DNA of 39,606 bases. Source: an uncultured Phycisphaerae bacterium. Its GTDB lineage: Bacteria; Planctomycetota; Phycisphaerae; Sedimentisphaerales; Anaerohalosphaeraceae. Within the stretch, counting starts at the first letter, position 1, and every line of letters starts with the position of its first letter. Under the pieces are notes generated by a model. It saw only the letters and a program-made list of their open reading frames with translations, made no database searches and was not told the origin of the DNA. The stretch lies in the NCBI GenBank assembly GCA_937949545.1, contig CALEDR010000019.1:1-39606 (forward strand), read 5' to 3'. Below, one piece after another: positions 26,764 through 35,920 of the stretch. A program made the position numbers and the translations under genes.

Positions 26764-27879
26764 ATGATGCCTTCCGGCCAAAACAGTACCGGCGGTTTGT
26801 GTCAAAAGGTTTGCCGGCCTCTGCTTTTTGTCCGGCCGGAGGTGCTTCGGTTGTATCCGGGACTCTTTCGCAGTATGCTGGTAGGTCTGGTGGGGTCTTC
26901 CTATCGTCCGGCGCTGGCGGGGCCTTGCGGGAGTGATTTTTATAAGGTTTTATGTCCTTCTATCGAAGTTTTTGAATATCCGCGGGGCTGGCAGCTGCGC
27001 CGGCGGGGAGAGCGGATGAGAGAGTTTCTTGACTGGGTCCGGCACTATCGTCCGACGGTGCTGCACGGTGTCTGGCCCGCTCACGCACGCCTTTTGGTTT
27101 TTCTTTCCGAAAGTCTTCAGGTGCCTTATGTGCTTTCTTTTTTTGAATTTCCGGAAAGGTTTCTTGGCTGGCTTTATCCTTTTGAGCAGGCTGCGGCCCT
27201 AACGGCGGCCAGCGAGCCGATTGCCGAAGCAGTTCGCCGAATGGGGCAGCAGCAAAAGATACCGCAAGTCTATCTGATACGGCCCGGCTGCTATACGGAG
27301 GATACCTGTGTCTGTTTTTCCGACCCCTCCCGGCTGCCGAGTCTGGTTCTTGTTCACCCGCTGGAACGGGCGGATTCTCTCGAACCATTTCTTCAGGCCC
27401 TGCGGCATCTGCGGTTGGATGGATTTGATTTTTTTGCGGCGATTCTCGGTTCCGGACGGGCGGAGCATGCGGTTCGCCGAAGAATTCGAAATCTTGGATT
27501 GCGGTCAAATTTGAGTGTAGTTCCGATGGAGGAATCGATTCGGGATGTTCTGTCCGGGGCCGATATCTTTGTTTATCTGAATCCGGTCCGGCGGTTCGAG
27601 CCGCTCCTGCTGGAGGCGATGGGAACGGGGCTGGCGGTAGCGGGGGCCCCTGACCCGGCGGGAGGGCTGCTGCAGGACGGCGTAACGGCGCTTTGGCTGG
27701 AACCGAACAACGAATTGAGCATTTATACGGCTTTGAAAAAACTTCTAAGCCGCCCGGAGCTGGCGCGTCAGCTGGCCATGGCGGCACAGGAGTATGTTCG
27801 GCGGAACCATCCCGTCAGCGGAATGATTGAGCAGCTGATAGAGCTTTATTTGTCGGTTCGGAAGCGACCGTCCGAATAA
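26764..27879 (+). CDS. GT4-like glycosyltransferase
   Basis: A protein of about 371 residues with a GT-B outline. The N-terminal half has a weakly conserved Rossmann region (RPTVLHGVWPAHARLLVFL, VPYVLSFFEFPERFLG). The C-terminal half carries family 4 features: LVHPLERADSL, FFAAILGSGRAEHAVRRRI, LSVVPMEESIRDVLSGADIFVYLNP and the donor-binding E-x(n)-E motif EPLLLEAMGTGLAVAG. It lies four bases after the panB stop; start ATG 26764, with GTG 26740 inside panB less likely. Sugar donor and acceptor are unknown. Its 3' end overlaps the minus-strand pseudogene by 65 bases. Confidence 0.8.
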   Translation: MMPSGQNSTGGLCQKVCRPLLFVRPEVLRLYPGLFRSMLVGLVGSSYRPALAGPCGSDFYKVLCPSIEVFEYPRGWQLRRRGERMREFLDWVRHYRPTVLHGVWPAHARLLVFLSESLQVPYVLSFFEFPERFLGWLYPFEQAAALTAASEPIAEAVRRMGQQQKIPQVYLIRPGCYTEDTCVCFSDPSRLPSLVLVHPLERADSLEPFLQALRHLRLDGFDFFAAILGSGRAEHAVRRRIRNLGLRSNLSVVPMEESIRDVLSGADIFVYLNPVRRFEPLLLEAMGTGLAVAGAPDPAGGLLQDGVTALWLEPNNELSIYTALKKLLSRPELARQLAMAAQEYVRRNHPVSGMIEQLIELYLSVRKRPSE

Positions 27880-29731
27880 TTACGGCTGTCTCTTTCAAGC
27901 CGTCTGCTTTGGCCTGAAGGGTAATTGTTTCTTCCTGCCGGAGAGACTGAATGATTACCAGTGTCCGTCCCTGAAATGTCTTTCGTACAGAGGTCTGATA
28001 CAATTCCATACTGGTTAGATCCCCGTTATCCACGCCGAGAATCGTTCCGGATTCTTTCATCAAGTACCGGATTGTATGCGCTGCGTTGGGAGCTACAATC
28101 CCTTCAGCGTCTTGAATCTGTACCTCCACATGGCTGACATCCTGTCCGTCGGCCCGTAGAACATTTTGGACTGTCAGCAGGCAAATTTGAGTCGGCTGGC
28201 TGTCCGCAGCTGATGCGTGCAAAGCATTTGCCCCTCTTTCCGCCCCCGGACTTCAATGCATCCGGGGATATACGGAATCACCCGAATCATCATCCCGTCC
28301 GGAAAATCGCAGCGTTCCTAGCGTCCCATTGACTGTCCATTCACATAAATCTCTGCACTTGGGCAGTTTGTAAAAAAACCGCAATCTTTACCGGCTGACC
28401 TTCCGGAACAGGCACACTCCAGTGAGACGTCATTGTGGGCCAGCCCCAATGATCCTTGGTGGATGCGGACTCCTCCAGCGTTTCATCCAGAACCGCCAAA
28501 TACACCATTGATTCTTTTGACCAAAAACTGTGAACAAGATGTCCGACGGGACGAACAAAACCGCAGGTGTCGATCAGACTGCAATTCCATCCGTGATACG
28601 GCCAGCCCGCCTCCGCTTCACCCAGATAATCAATCCCTGTCCAATAAAAAGTTCCCAGCACGTAATCATGCTTTTCCGCCTCGAGCCACGGGTTGAGCGG
28701 TTCAAACGCCTTATAAGTCATTTCCCGGCCGCGAAAAAACGGATAACTTTCGCTGGCGATAATCAGAATCTTTGGATCCGCTTTCCGATAATCTTCAAGC
28801 CATTGCTCCTGGTAGTTGTAGGAAATCACGTCCATGGCTTTGGGAATTTGAGCAAGAAACTGCGTATTTTCTTTCCGTGAGCGTATATCGAAAGGGCGCA
28901 GCGCACAAATGACCGGACGTGTCAGGTCATGACGGCGTGTTTCTTAAACCAGATGGCCGAGCTGTTCCATGAACTTTTCTCCGCACTGACCGGAGACTTC
29001 ATTTCCCACGCTCCAGATGATAACAGACGGATGATTGCGGTCCCGTCGAATCATGTCTGCCAGAACCTGCTTCCACCACGATTCAAGCCAGCATCATGGT
29101 GAATGCAGACTCCCTTCATTTTCAAAGGAATCCCATTCAGCAGAAATCCTCTGACAGCAGTGCCCCAGCTGGCTACACGAAGTTTATCCGTTATAGCAAC
29201 CCGAACACGCCGGTAAATTCCGGAGCCGCTGTATCACCGGCAGTTGGACTGGTCGCTGTTGTCCACACGCACAGCCAGAACATTATCCTGACTGATGCGC
29301 AAATGCTCGGTCAGGTTGTGCTCAAAATGAATATACCCGTAAGGCCGCCTCCCCAGTGAGCATCCGTTTATCCAGAGTTCGCTGTTGTGATGCACCCCGT
29401 CAAACTGCACCAGGACTTTTTTGCCGGCTGTCTCCGGCGAAAGGCGGAACCGCTTGTGATACCAGCCGATGCCGCCGGGAAAGTATCTGTTCTGTCTGCC
29501 GCCGGGATTGCGCCGGTTCAATGCTCCAGTCATGCGGCAGTGAAACCGTTCTCCAGCCGGAATCGTCAAAGTCCGTCAGATACGCAGAAACGGCCTTTCC
29601 CTTGAGAATTTTCAATCCAGGCAGGAATTCGTTTCCTGAACCGTTCGAGGACCGGCCGAAGCAGCTGCGGCCGCGATGGTTCCACACACAAACACTATCA
29701 AAATATTCGACTGGATTCGGCTTCCAGACAT
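27815..29731 (-). pseudogene. Decayed GH2 beta-galactosidase-like gene
   Basis: Pieces of one GH2 enzyme lie in order on the minus strand but in different frames. They are a signal peptide from ATG 29731 that soon hits a stop; FDDSGWRTVSLPHDWSIE; GGIGWYHKRFRLSP...VDNSDQSNCR ended by TGA at 29236-29234 where a Trp is expected; YSGSGIYRRVRV; MKGVCIHHDAG; IRRDRNHPSVIIWSVGNEVSG; a TAA at 28946-28944; and IIASESYPFFRGREM...FYWTGIDYLGEA. A DUF4982-like part (PSAEIYVNGQSMGR, then a stop) and a C-terminal Ig-like domain with GVDNGD follow. Substantial internal segments are missing between motifs. The intact ancestor was probably a secreted enzyme of the adjacent polysaccharide locus. Confidence 0.88.
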
Positions 29732-29763
29732 GAACCTATCCTTGCAGACGTATTAATTGAAGA

Positions 29764-32712
29764 TTAGTCCGAATCAGCAGATAGCCAGCTCTCACAGAAC
29801 AATACCAGGTCAGTCAGATTGACCTGGCCATCCCCGCCGGCGGGAGCCAAATCCGCCGAAGGCGTTTCCGGAGATGCCATCCATTGGGCTGCAAAGACGG
29901 CAAAATCCTTCAGGTCAATTTTCCCATCTTGAACCAAATCGGCCGGATGAAAGGGAACACCGACTAATCGAATCGGGGGGGCAGGCGGTGTACTCATCCC
30001 ATTCCCGAGATAAAAATCAACGTGATGCGACTGCATATACCCTTTGACTGTCATACAGTTTCGGTAGGCCGGATTATGCGGCAGTGTGTAAATCCGCCGG
30101 TTTGTCGGCGTGCTGGTTGTGAAGATGCCCAATTTTGTATAGTTTTCATTGGTGACAACGACTTCCTCCCGCCAGTCCCCCCAAATATCTCCATAAAACA
30201 TCGGACAGCCCCGATCGCTACGGGTATAGGTTTCATAGTTCCACGTTGTAAGCACACGTGAAACAGAACTGGTGCTGTAGATCCATTTCTCAATCTTGCC
30301 GTCGTTGTAGCTTTCGCTGAGTTCGTCGCCGTCCCACCAGAGCCGCAGGCAAGGCCAAGGAGCATTGGGTGCAATCTGAGTGCCCGTCGGGCCGTTCCAC
30401 ATCCCGTCAAATGCCCAGCATTCGAAGCCCGGATACCTCGGGTCCGTATCGCCGACATCCCCGCGCCCGACATCCACCACGGTCCCAGAATAGGACCACA
30501 GAATTTGTCCCGCAGCCGCATCATAATAATAAAAATGCAGGCCGCTCGGATTATCCTGCTGGATCCCGTAGCCCTGCAGACCAGGCCGGCTTGGGTCAAA
30601 CTTGCCGATATGCCAGCGGTCGCCGTGAACAATCCCAGCCTCACCAAGACTGTAAAGCAGCGTACCGTTGTTTCGAAGCACAAACCCCAGATTGCAAACA
30701 TCATCCAGCCCATCCCCATCTACATCGATGATGCGGATTTGATGGCCGTCAGGACAGTTACGATCCCCTCTCAGCCATTTCCACCGCTGAGTCAAAGAGA
30801 AGCCGTCAAAATCCCAGGCACAAATCATCATATTAAAATTCCCGGTGCCGATTCGGTTTTTCATCGCGGCGATGATGCTGGGGGTTTTGCCGTTCAGATA
30901 GCCAATACCCATGTGCGCCCCCATCGGCCCGTCCGCCATATAATCAGTCGGAATCTGAATTCGGGCCCGTTCTGCCCCGGTCATTCCATCCAAAACAGAA
31001 ATGAATTGCAGCAAATCATCGGAAGCCGTCAGAACCGCCCCATCACCAAAAACAACGCCGTTTGCTGTGCGAAGAACCACCTCGGCCTTGCCGTCGCAGT
31101 CCAGATCATACACTGTTACGCCGTCCCAGTGTCCGACATCAATTGCCGAAGAGCCGGGTTCGATCAGGTCTGTGTTTGTGCTGTTTGGCCCCATATTCAC
31201 CGACCACAAAAAGGTGCCATCCCGCCGGTAGGCCTCGAGAGACTGGGGACGTCCCTCCCAGTTCAGGCGGTCCAGCACAAAATCATATTCGCCGTCTCCG
31301 TCCAAATCTCCTACCCAGACAAAGTGGATTGGATCTGTATTGCTGGTTTGCAGAGGAATCACAATCAGCGGCTGGATGGGGCTGTTGGAAGGCAGCGTAA
31401 AGGAAGCACTTGGCGCCTGTTCGATTCCCTCGATCACCGGTCTGACAAAATACGTATTGTCCAAAGACAGAATGGCGTTTGTATCGGTATAATTTGTACC
31501 GCCGGTCAGCACATTGCCATTGAGTTTGACCGGCTGTCCGCCCGCTGTGGAACGGTAAAGATTAAACCCGATATTCTCTGGGTCTGTGCCCAGCAGACGC
31601 CAGCTGACAAAAACTCCGCTGCTGTTCCGCACAGCGACTACCCCTCGACCCAACTTTTCCATATACCGTCGAGGGAAAATTGTCCGTTCCGTTTCAAAAC
31701 GCCAAACAGGCCCAACGAGCGTATCTGGATCGGCGGCTTGTGACCCTTGAATCGATTCATCTACCCGCCAATAGATGACCTGATTGGGGCCGAAAGTCAG
31801 TCCGGGCTCGGAAACCGGATATTGGTCTCGCTGATTTGTGCTTCGAGGCACATAAACCGGCGCTGCTCCGGAAAAATCAGGACTTTGCGGCTCAGAATCC
31901 CTGGGGTATTGAACCCAATAGACATAAAAACCTGTGATTTTGGGGTCGGCCATTGTTTGGCCGGGTTCAGCGGGGTTGGGAATCTGACCCGGACGCCAGC
32001 TGAATATGAGATTGTCTGCGGATACGATTTGCGTGCCGTCCGGCTGCGGCTGATTGGCCGGTTCAATCCAATAGGCATGAGGCAGAATTAAAACGGGTGA
32101 TGTCTGCCCTTCTTTTGTGGAAGCGTAATATTGCGAACCGCTTCCGTCAGCCGGCCCGATCAGGATGAAGGTTACCAGACCATTCGTATCACCGGCAAGA
32201 AAAGAGTCCAGATTCAAAGACATCGGATCGGAGGTCAGAAGATAATTCGAACCAGCCGGCACATAGAGAGTTCCCAAGAAAGACACCTTGGTTTCATCCA
32301 GGGCAAAACTTCCGGAGTCGGCCGGCATCATCCAGGGGCTGTTATTGTACGTAATCGTCATCTCATTCCAGAAATCATCCGGGCCGTCCTTGACTCCGTA
32401 CACATTCCACGTTCTTGAATTTTGAGCGGATGTGAGAAACAGACGCAGTCGAGCCCCTGTCAAATTCCGACCGGCCACAGAGCGGATGTCAAACCGAACA
32501 TATCCGATATGCGCCCGCACACCGGTGTAATAACGAATGTCCATCGAGGCAGAAGCACCATAGTTGCTGTCGGGGCCTTTATTGCTGTCATTGCCGACAA
32601 ACGTATCGGCCCCGCTGCCGTCCGCCGTGGATAGAAGGATTTCTGGTCGAGCTGCTGCAGCCGTTATCAACACAATCACGAGACACCACCACCCCATAGT
32701 CTTTTTCTTCAT
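29764..32712 (-). CDS. PL11-like rhamnogalacturonan lyase with DNRLRE and dockerin-like domains
   Basis: A 982-residue secreted protein. Residues 1-21 form a signal peptide. A DNRLRE module follows at about 27-211 (TADGSGADTFVGND...VRFDI...FWNEMTITYNNSPW). Next is an Ig/fibronectin-like linker at 215-342. The catalytic region begins RRYMEKLGRGVVAVRNSSGVFVSWRLLGTD and continues FNLYRSTAGGQPVKLNGN, DLDGDGEYDFVLDR, YDLDCDGKAEVVLRTANG, the hallmarks of family PL11 (YesW-type beta-propeller, calcium-rich). The last 60 residues hold two dockerin-like repeats (DGKIDLKDFAVFAAQW, DGQVNLTDLVLFCESW). PL11 enzymes cleave the rhamnogalacturonan I backbone of pectin by beta-elimination. It is preceded by only 23 bases after the GH2 gene, suggesting one transcript. 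Confidence 0.92.
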   Translation of the reverse strand: MKKKTMGWWCLVIVLITAAAARPEILLSTADGSGADTFVGNDSNKGPDSNYGASASMDIRYYTGVRAHIGYVRFDIRSVAGRNLTGARLRLFLTSAQNSRTWNVYGVKDGPDDFWNEMTITYNNSPWMMPADSGSFALDETKVSFLGTLYVPAGSNYLLTSDPMSLNLDSFLAGDTNGLVTFILIGPADGSGSQYYASTKEGQTSPVLILPHAYWIEPANQPQPDGTQIVSADNLIFSWRPGQIPNPAEPGQTMADPKITGFYVYWVQYPRDSEPQSPDFSGAAPVYVPRSTNQRDQYPVSEPGLTFGPNQVIYWRVDESIQGSQAADPDTLVGPVWRFETERTIFPRRYMEKLGRGVVAVRNSSGVFVSWRLLGTDPENIGFNLYRSTAGGQPVKLNGNVLTGGTNYTDTNAILSLDNTYFVRPVIEGIEQAPSASFTLPSNSPIQPLIVIPLQTSNTDPIHFVWVGDLDGDGEYDFVLDRLNWEGRPQSLEAYRRDGTFLWSVNMGPNSTNTDLIEPGSSAIDVGHWDGVTVYDLDCDGKAEVVLRTANGVVFGDGAVLTASDDLLQFISVLDGMTGAERARIQIPTDYMADGPMGAHMGIGYLNGKTPSIIAAMKNRIGTGNFNMMICAWDFDGFSLTQRWKWLRGDRNCPDGHQIRIIDVDGDGLDDVCNLGFVLRNNGTLLYSLGEAGIVHGDRWHIGKFDPSRPGLQGYGIQQDNPSGLHFYYYDAAAGQILWSYSGTVVDVGRGDVGDTDPRYPGFECWAFDGMWNGPTGTQIAPNAPWPCLRLWWDGDELSESYNDGKIEKWIYSTSSVSRVLTTWNYETYTRSDRGCPMFYGDIWGDWREEVVVTNENYTKLGIFTTSTPTNRRIYTLPHNPAYRNCMTVKGYMQSHHVDFYLGNGMSTPPAPPIRLVGVPFHPADLVQDGKIDLKDFAVFAAQWMASPETPSADLAPAGGDGQVNLTDLVLFCESWLSADSD

Positions 32713-32735
32713 AAAACCCCCATTTCAATTGTTCA

Positions 32736-35711
32736 TTACGGCTTTTCGATCGGGCTGTAAATTTCCAGCTCGATAATTTTCAAAACTCCTTTGGGTTCCT
32801 GTTCCGCCGATTCCCTTCCGGCTGCGTCTTTTTGGCCGGTTACTTCCACCAGCCCGAAGGCCTCCTGTTCGTCAGGGCGGCCGGTCAGTTCAATCCTTAG
32901 GCTGCGTCCCAGAACCGGAACAAACTGAACGGTATAATAGCCGAGATTCTGGCGAGTCCTTCCTTCAAAGACGGTTTTTTCATCGACCCGGATGCGGATT
33001 GGATACGTCCGTCTCCGCCAATCCCCGAACTTGATGACCACTTCACTGACAACGGTTTCTCTGGAAAACTCATATTTCAGCCATGCCGTCCGAAGTGTTC
33101 CGTCATTTTCCCAGCCCGTCCGTTCATTGTCATCGACGGTCAGAGCGGCCTGTTCCGGACGGACCCCGGCTGTTATGCGGGCGACGGAAACAGGAGTACG
33201 GCTGATTCGGAATGATGGGCCTGTCGGTGTCGGACCCCGGCCCAAATATCCGTCCAATCCGGCGTCCGGCAGCTGGGTACACAGGCCGTTGACGACTTCG
33301 ACGGGTCGGGATGTGATTTCAATCCGAGCTTCTTCCAGTCCCTCCGAAGCGGCGGTGAGCACGATTTGTCCCGCCTCAACAGTCGAACGAATCATTACGC
33401 GGTTCACGCCGCACTCGACTGGCAAAACCTTCGACAAAATATAATTGTCGGGTCCCTGTGCAATCCCCCCCAGCCATTGAGCAGGTCCCGTTAATTCAAA
33501 CTGAATCAGATTCATGGCCGTAGGACAGCGTCGGCCCTCGGCATCCACAACCTCCACATCCACCAGGGCCATATCAGCTCCATCCGCCCGAAGGCCTTTC
33601 GGGCCCGTATGAACTGTTAACCGAATCCCTTTTGGCGGACCAGCTGTGGTTTTCTCCGTTCGGCAGACTTCCCGGCCCTGGGCATCATAACCTACAGCCC
33701 AAATCTTCCCCGGCTCCCAGTTGATATCGGGGAACGTAAAGAGAAACCGACAACTTTGCTCTCCAAAGCCCATTGAACGGCCGTTGATGAATAATTCGAC
33801 TTTTTCGGCGCTGGAAACAGCGTAAACATTTTTTTTGACATTCGGCTGGTAATTCCAGTGTCCGAGCAGATGAATCCGCGGCCGCTCTATATCCACCCAG
33901 CCGTCCCAAATAACTTGGTGGGCAAAGTAGCCGTCTTTGGGCAGTCGAACGGCATCTACTTCGCCGCTGCAACGGTAATTTTCGGCCCCGCGATAATGGG
34001 TATTGGTATCGGAAAAGATGATGTTAACACCGCCGGAACTGACCCGCCGGCCTGTGCCCGGTCGATGTTCCCAGTAATCATACCATCGAATGACATTTTC
34101 AATCGCGTGAGAGTCCTGATTGCGGTTGTACGGCTCCGGCGGCGTATTGCCCCGACGAGGCCCTTCGCCGTCTTTGTGATAGGGGGGCGAGTACTCATCC
34201 CAGTATTTCCGCAGTCCCTCATCCCGTGAATACTCCATCGCCCACATCGGGATACGAGCACTTTTGTTGATATACAGCATTTCTCCGCCGTATTCGGCAA
34301 TTTGACTGTCGAGCATCTCCCGGCAGCCTATCGCTCGTCCCCCGTACGGGTCCCAGCAGTCTCGGATGTGCTTCATCTCCGCCATATGTGCTTCGCTGAT
34401 TCCCTTGTTGCCGGCCTCGTAAAACAGAATGCTCGGATTGTTCCGGTTGTAAATAATTGCATCCCGCATGGCTTCCAGCCGGTGCTCCCACCGCCGCCCG
34501 CTCACATCCGATTCCGCATCCCCCGCCGGCATTGCCTGAATTAACCCGACGCGGTCGCAGGATTCTATATCCTGTTTGCCGGGGGTAATATGCATCCAGC
34601 GGACAAGATTGGCACTGCCTTCTACCATCAAACGGTTGCTGAAATCGCTCATCCACGGCGGCACGGAAATGCCGACAGCCGGCCATTCATTGGTGCTTCG
34701 CTGAGCATATCCTTTCATCTGAATGACCCGGTCATTCAGGAAAATCATTCCGTCGCGAAACTCAGTCTTTCGGAAACCGGTTCGAGTACAAACCTCATCC
34801 ACAATCTTTTCATTGACCTTCAGGCGAGTCAAAACATCATACAGATATCCGTATCCCCAGCTCCAGAAATGCAGTCCTTCAACCCGGCCGGATGCCTGGA
34901 CAACGGTCGTGCCTCCGGGGGCCAGCGTACAAGGGATGCCTGTGAGGGTTTTTACAATTCGGCCTTCGATGTCTCGGATAAGGACTTCATACTGAAAGGC
35001 CTGAGCGGAAGAGGTTTCATTTCGTACCTGGGATTCGGCAGAAATGACGGCCGTTCGATTTGGAATATCAAAATCCCGGGCATAGATGTACACGCCTGTG
35101 GTTCCGAGGGTCGTGTACAGAGGAAGGGTCTGATAGAGTTTTCCGACGATGTGCAGCTTGACATTTTTGGTGATGCCGCCGTAGTTGGCATTAAAATTGC
35201 GGTCATTCCACTGGTATCGGCTGTTGGTGGCCTTTTCCCGATACTCCCAGCTGTTGTCGATCCGAACGGCCAAAATGTTTCTTTGCGGTGCCGGCTTAAC
35301 CAGTCCGCTGATGTCCAATCCAATCGCCGTTACTCCATTTTCGTGCCGCCCGAGAAAACAGCCATTGAGATAAAACTCTCCGGCCTGACGGATGCCTTCG
35401 AATTCGAGAAAGACTTTTTGTCCGGCTGTTCCCGCCGGAAGAACAAAGTGCTTACGATACCATGCAATGCCCGTGGAAAGGTCCCGGATGTCTTTTCGAA
35501 ACGCCTCTTCCTGATTCCACGCATACGGCAGGGATACTTCTTTCCAATCTGAATCATCCAAGTCAGGGACCTGGGCTCCTGGAGGGTCGCCGACCAACAC
35601 TTTCCAGCCGAGGTTGAAGTTATAAACCTTGCGGACAGTCCCAAGTTCCTCTGCCCGGATACCGACGGAGCAGAACAGGAAGAACAGAATAACCCCTTGT
35701 CGAAGATTCAT
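32736..35711 (-). CDS. Divergent secreted GH2 glycoside hydrolase with discoidin-like C-terminal domain
   Basis: A 991-residue protein with a signal peptide (GVILFFLFCSVGIRA). It contains a GH2 sugar-binding domain (residues 30-190: DDSDWKEVSLPYAWN, GIAWYRKHFVLP), an Ig-like domain, and a barrel from about 320 (FLNDRVIQMKGYAQ). Where GH2 enzymes have GNE, this one reads SILFYEAGNKG with Lys436; Glu432 and Glu440 lie close by. A nucleophile candidate is Glu493 in PMWAMEYSRDEG. After the barrel come DUF4982-like and Ig-like domains (EKVELFINGRSMGF; DVEVVDAEGRRCP). A C-terminal F5/8-type-like domain has DDNERTGWENDG and TAWLKYEFSRETVVSEV. It probably acts on pectin side chains or lyase products; this follows from its neighbour, not from the active site. 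The ribosome-binding site is weak. Confidence 0.85.
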   Translation of the reverse strand: MNLRQGVILFFLFCSVGIRAEELGTVRKVYNFNLGWKVLVGDPPGAQVPDLDDSDWKEVSLPYAWNQEEAFRKDIRDLSTGIAWYRKHFVLPAGTAGQKVFLEFEGIRQAGEFYLNGCFLGRHENGVTAIGLDISGLVKPAPQRNILAVRIDNSWEYREKATNSRYQWNDRNFNANYGGITKNVKLHIVGKLYQTLPLYTTLGTTGVYIYARDFDIPNRTAVISAESQVRNETSSAQAFQYEVLIRDIEGRIVKTLTGIPCTLAPGGTTVVQASGRVEGLHFWSWGYGYLYDVLTRLKVNEKIVDEVCTRTGFRKTEFRDGMIFLNDRVIQMKGYAQRSTNEWPAVGISVPPWMSDFSNRLMVEGSANLVRWMHITPGKQDIESCDRVGLIQAMPAGDAESDVSGRRWEHRLEAMRDAIIYNRNNPSILFYEAGNKGISEAHMAEMKHIRDCWDPYGGRAIGCREMLDSQIAEYGGEMLYINKSARIPMWAMEYSRDEGLRKYWDEYSPPYHKDGEGPRRGNTPPEPYNRNQDSHAIENVIRWYDYWEHRPGTGRRVSSGGVNIIFSDTNTHYRGAENYRCSGEVDAVRLPKDGYFAHQVIWDGWVDIERPRIHLLGHWNYQPNVKKNVYAVSSAEKVELFINGRSMGFGEQSCRFLFTFPDINWEPGKIWAVGYDAQGREVCRTEKTTAGPPKGIRLTVHTGPKGLRADGADMALVDVEVVDAEGRRCPTAMNLIQFELTGPAQWLGGIAQGPDNYILSKVLPVECGVNRVMIRSTVEAGQIVLTAASEGLEEARIEITSRPVEVVNGLCTQLPDAGLDGYLGRGPTPTGPSFRISRTPVSVARITAGVRPEQAALTVDDNERTGWENDGTLRTAWLKYEFSRETVVSEVVIKFGDWRRRTYPIRIRVDEKTVFEGRTRQNLGYYTVQFVPVLGRSLRIELTGRPDEQEAFGLVEVTGQKDAAGRESAEQEPKGVLKIIELEIYSPIEKP

Positions 35712-35840
35712 TCAAAACTCAATTTGTTTTTGACGTTTTCTGCAAAACCGGAGCCCCCCGCAACCTTCTTCCTGCCTCGGAATTCTTATTGAATTTTTGG
35801 TTCCGTGACAGCGGACCCATAAAATCAATTTTTTTGAAAG

Positions 35841-35866
35841 GGCGGGCGGTTTGACAACCGCTCGCC
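35841..35866 (-). other. Strong stem-loop between the DNRLRE-PKD gene and the GH2 gene
   Basis: GGCGGGCGGTT and AACCGCTCGCC form an 11-pair stem (one G-U) with a four-base loop TGAC. It lies 55 bases after the upstream stop on the minus strand. The stem is followed there by CTTTC rather than a clean T-run, so it may be an attenuator or an mRNA-stabilising element rather than a full terminator. Confidence 0.6.
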
Positions 35867-35920
35867 TGTCTACACCTATAGCTAGCAGAAAAACTGTCTA
35901 TTCAGATTGTTTTAGGACTT

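Noticed and set aside
29234-29569. Separate small proteins encoded by the GH2 fragments at 27815-28222, 28341-28835 and 29234-29569
   Set aside because: All three are consecutive parts of one GH2 enzyme and are better explained as one pseudogene.
30505-31743. 412-codon plus-strand frame
   Set aside because: Antisense to the PL11 lyase; no domain and no ribosome-binding site.
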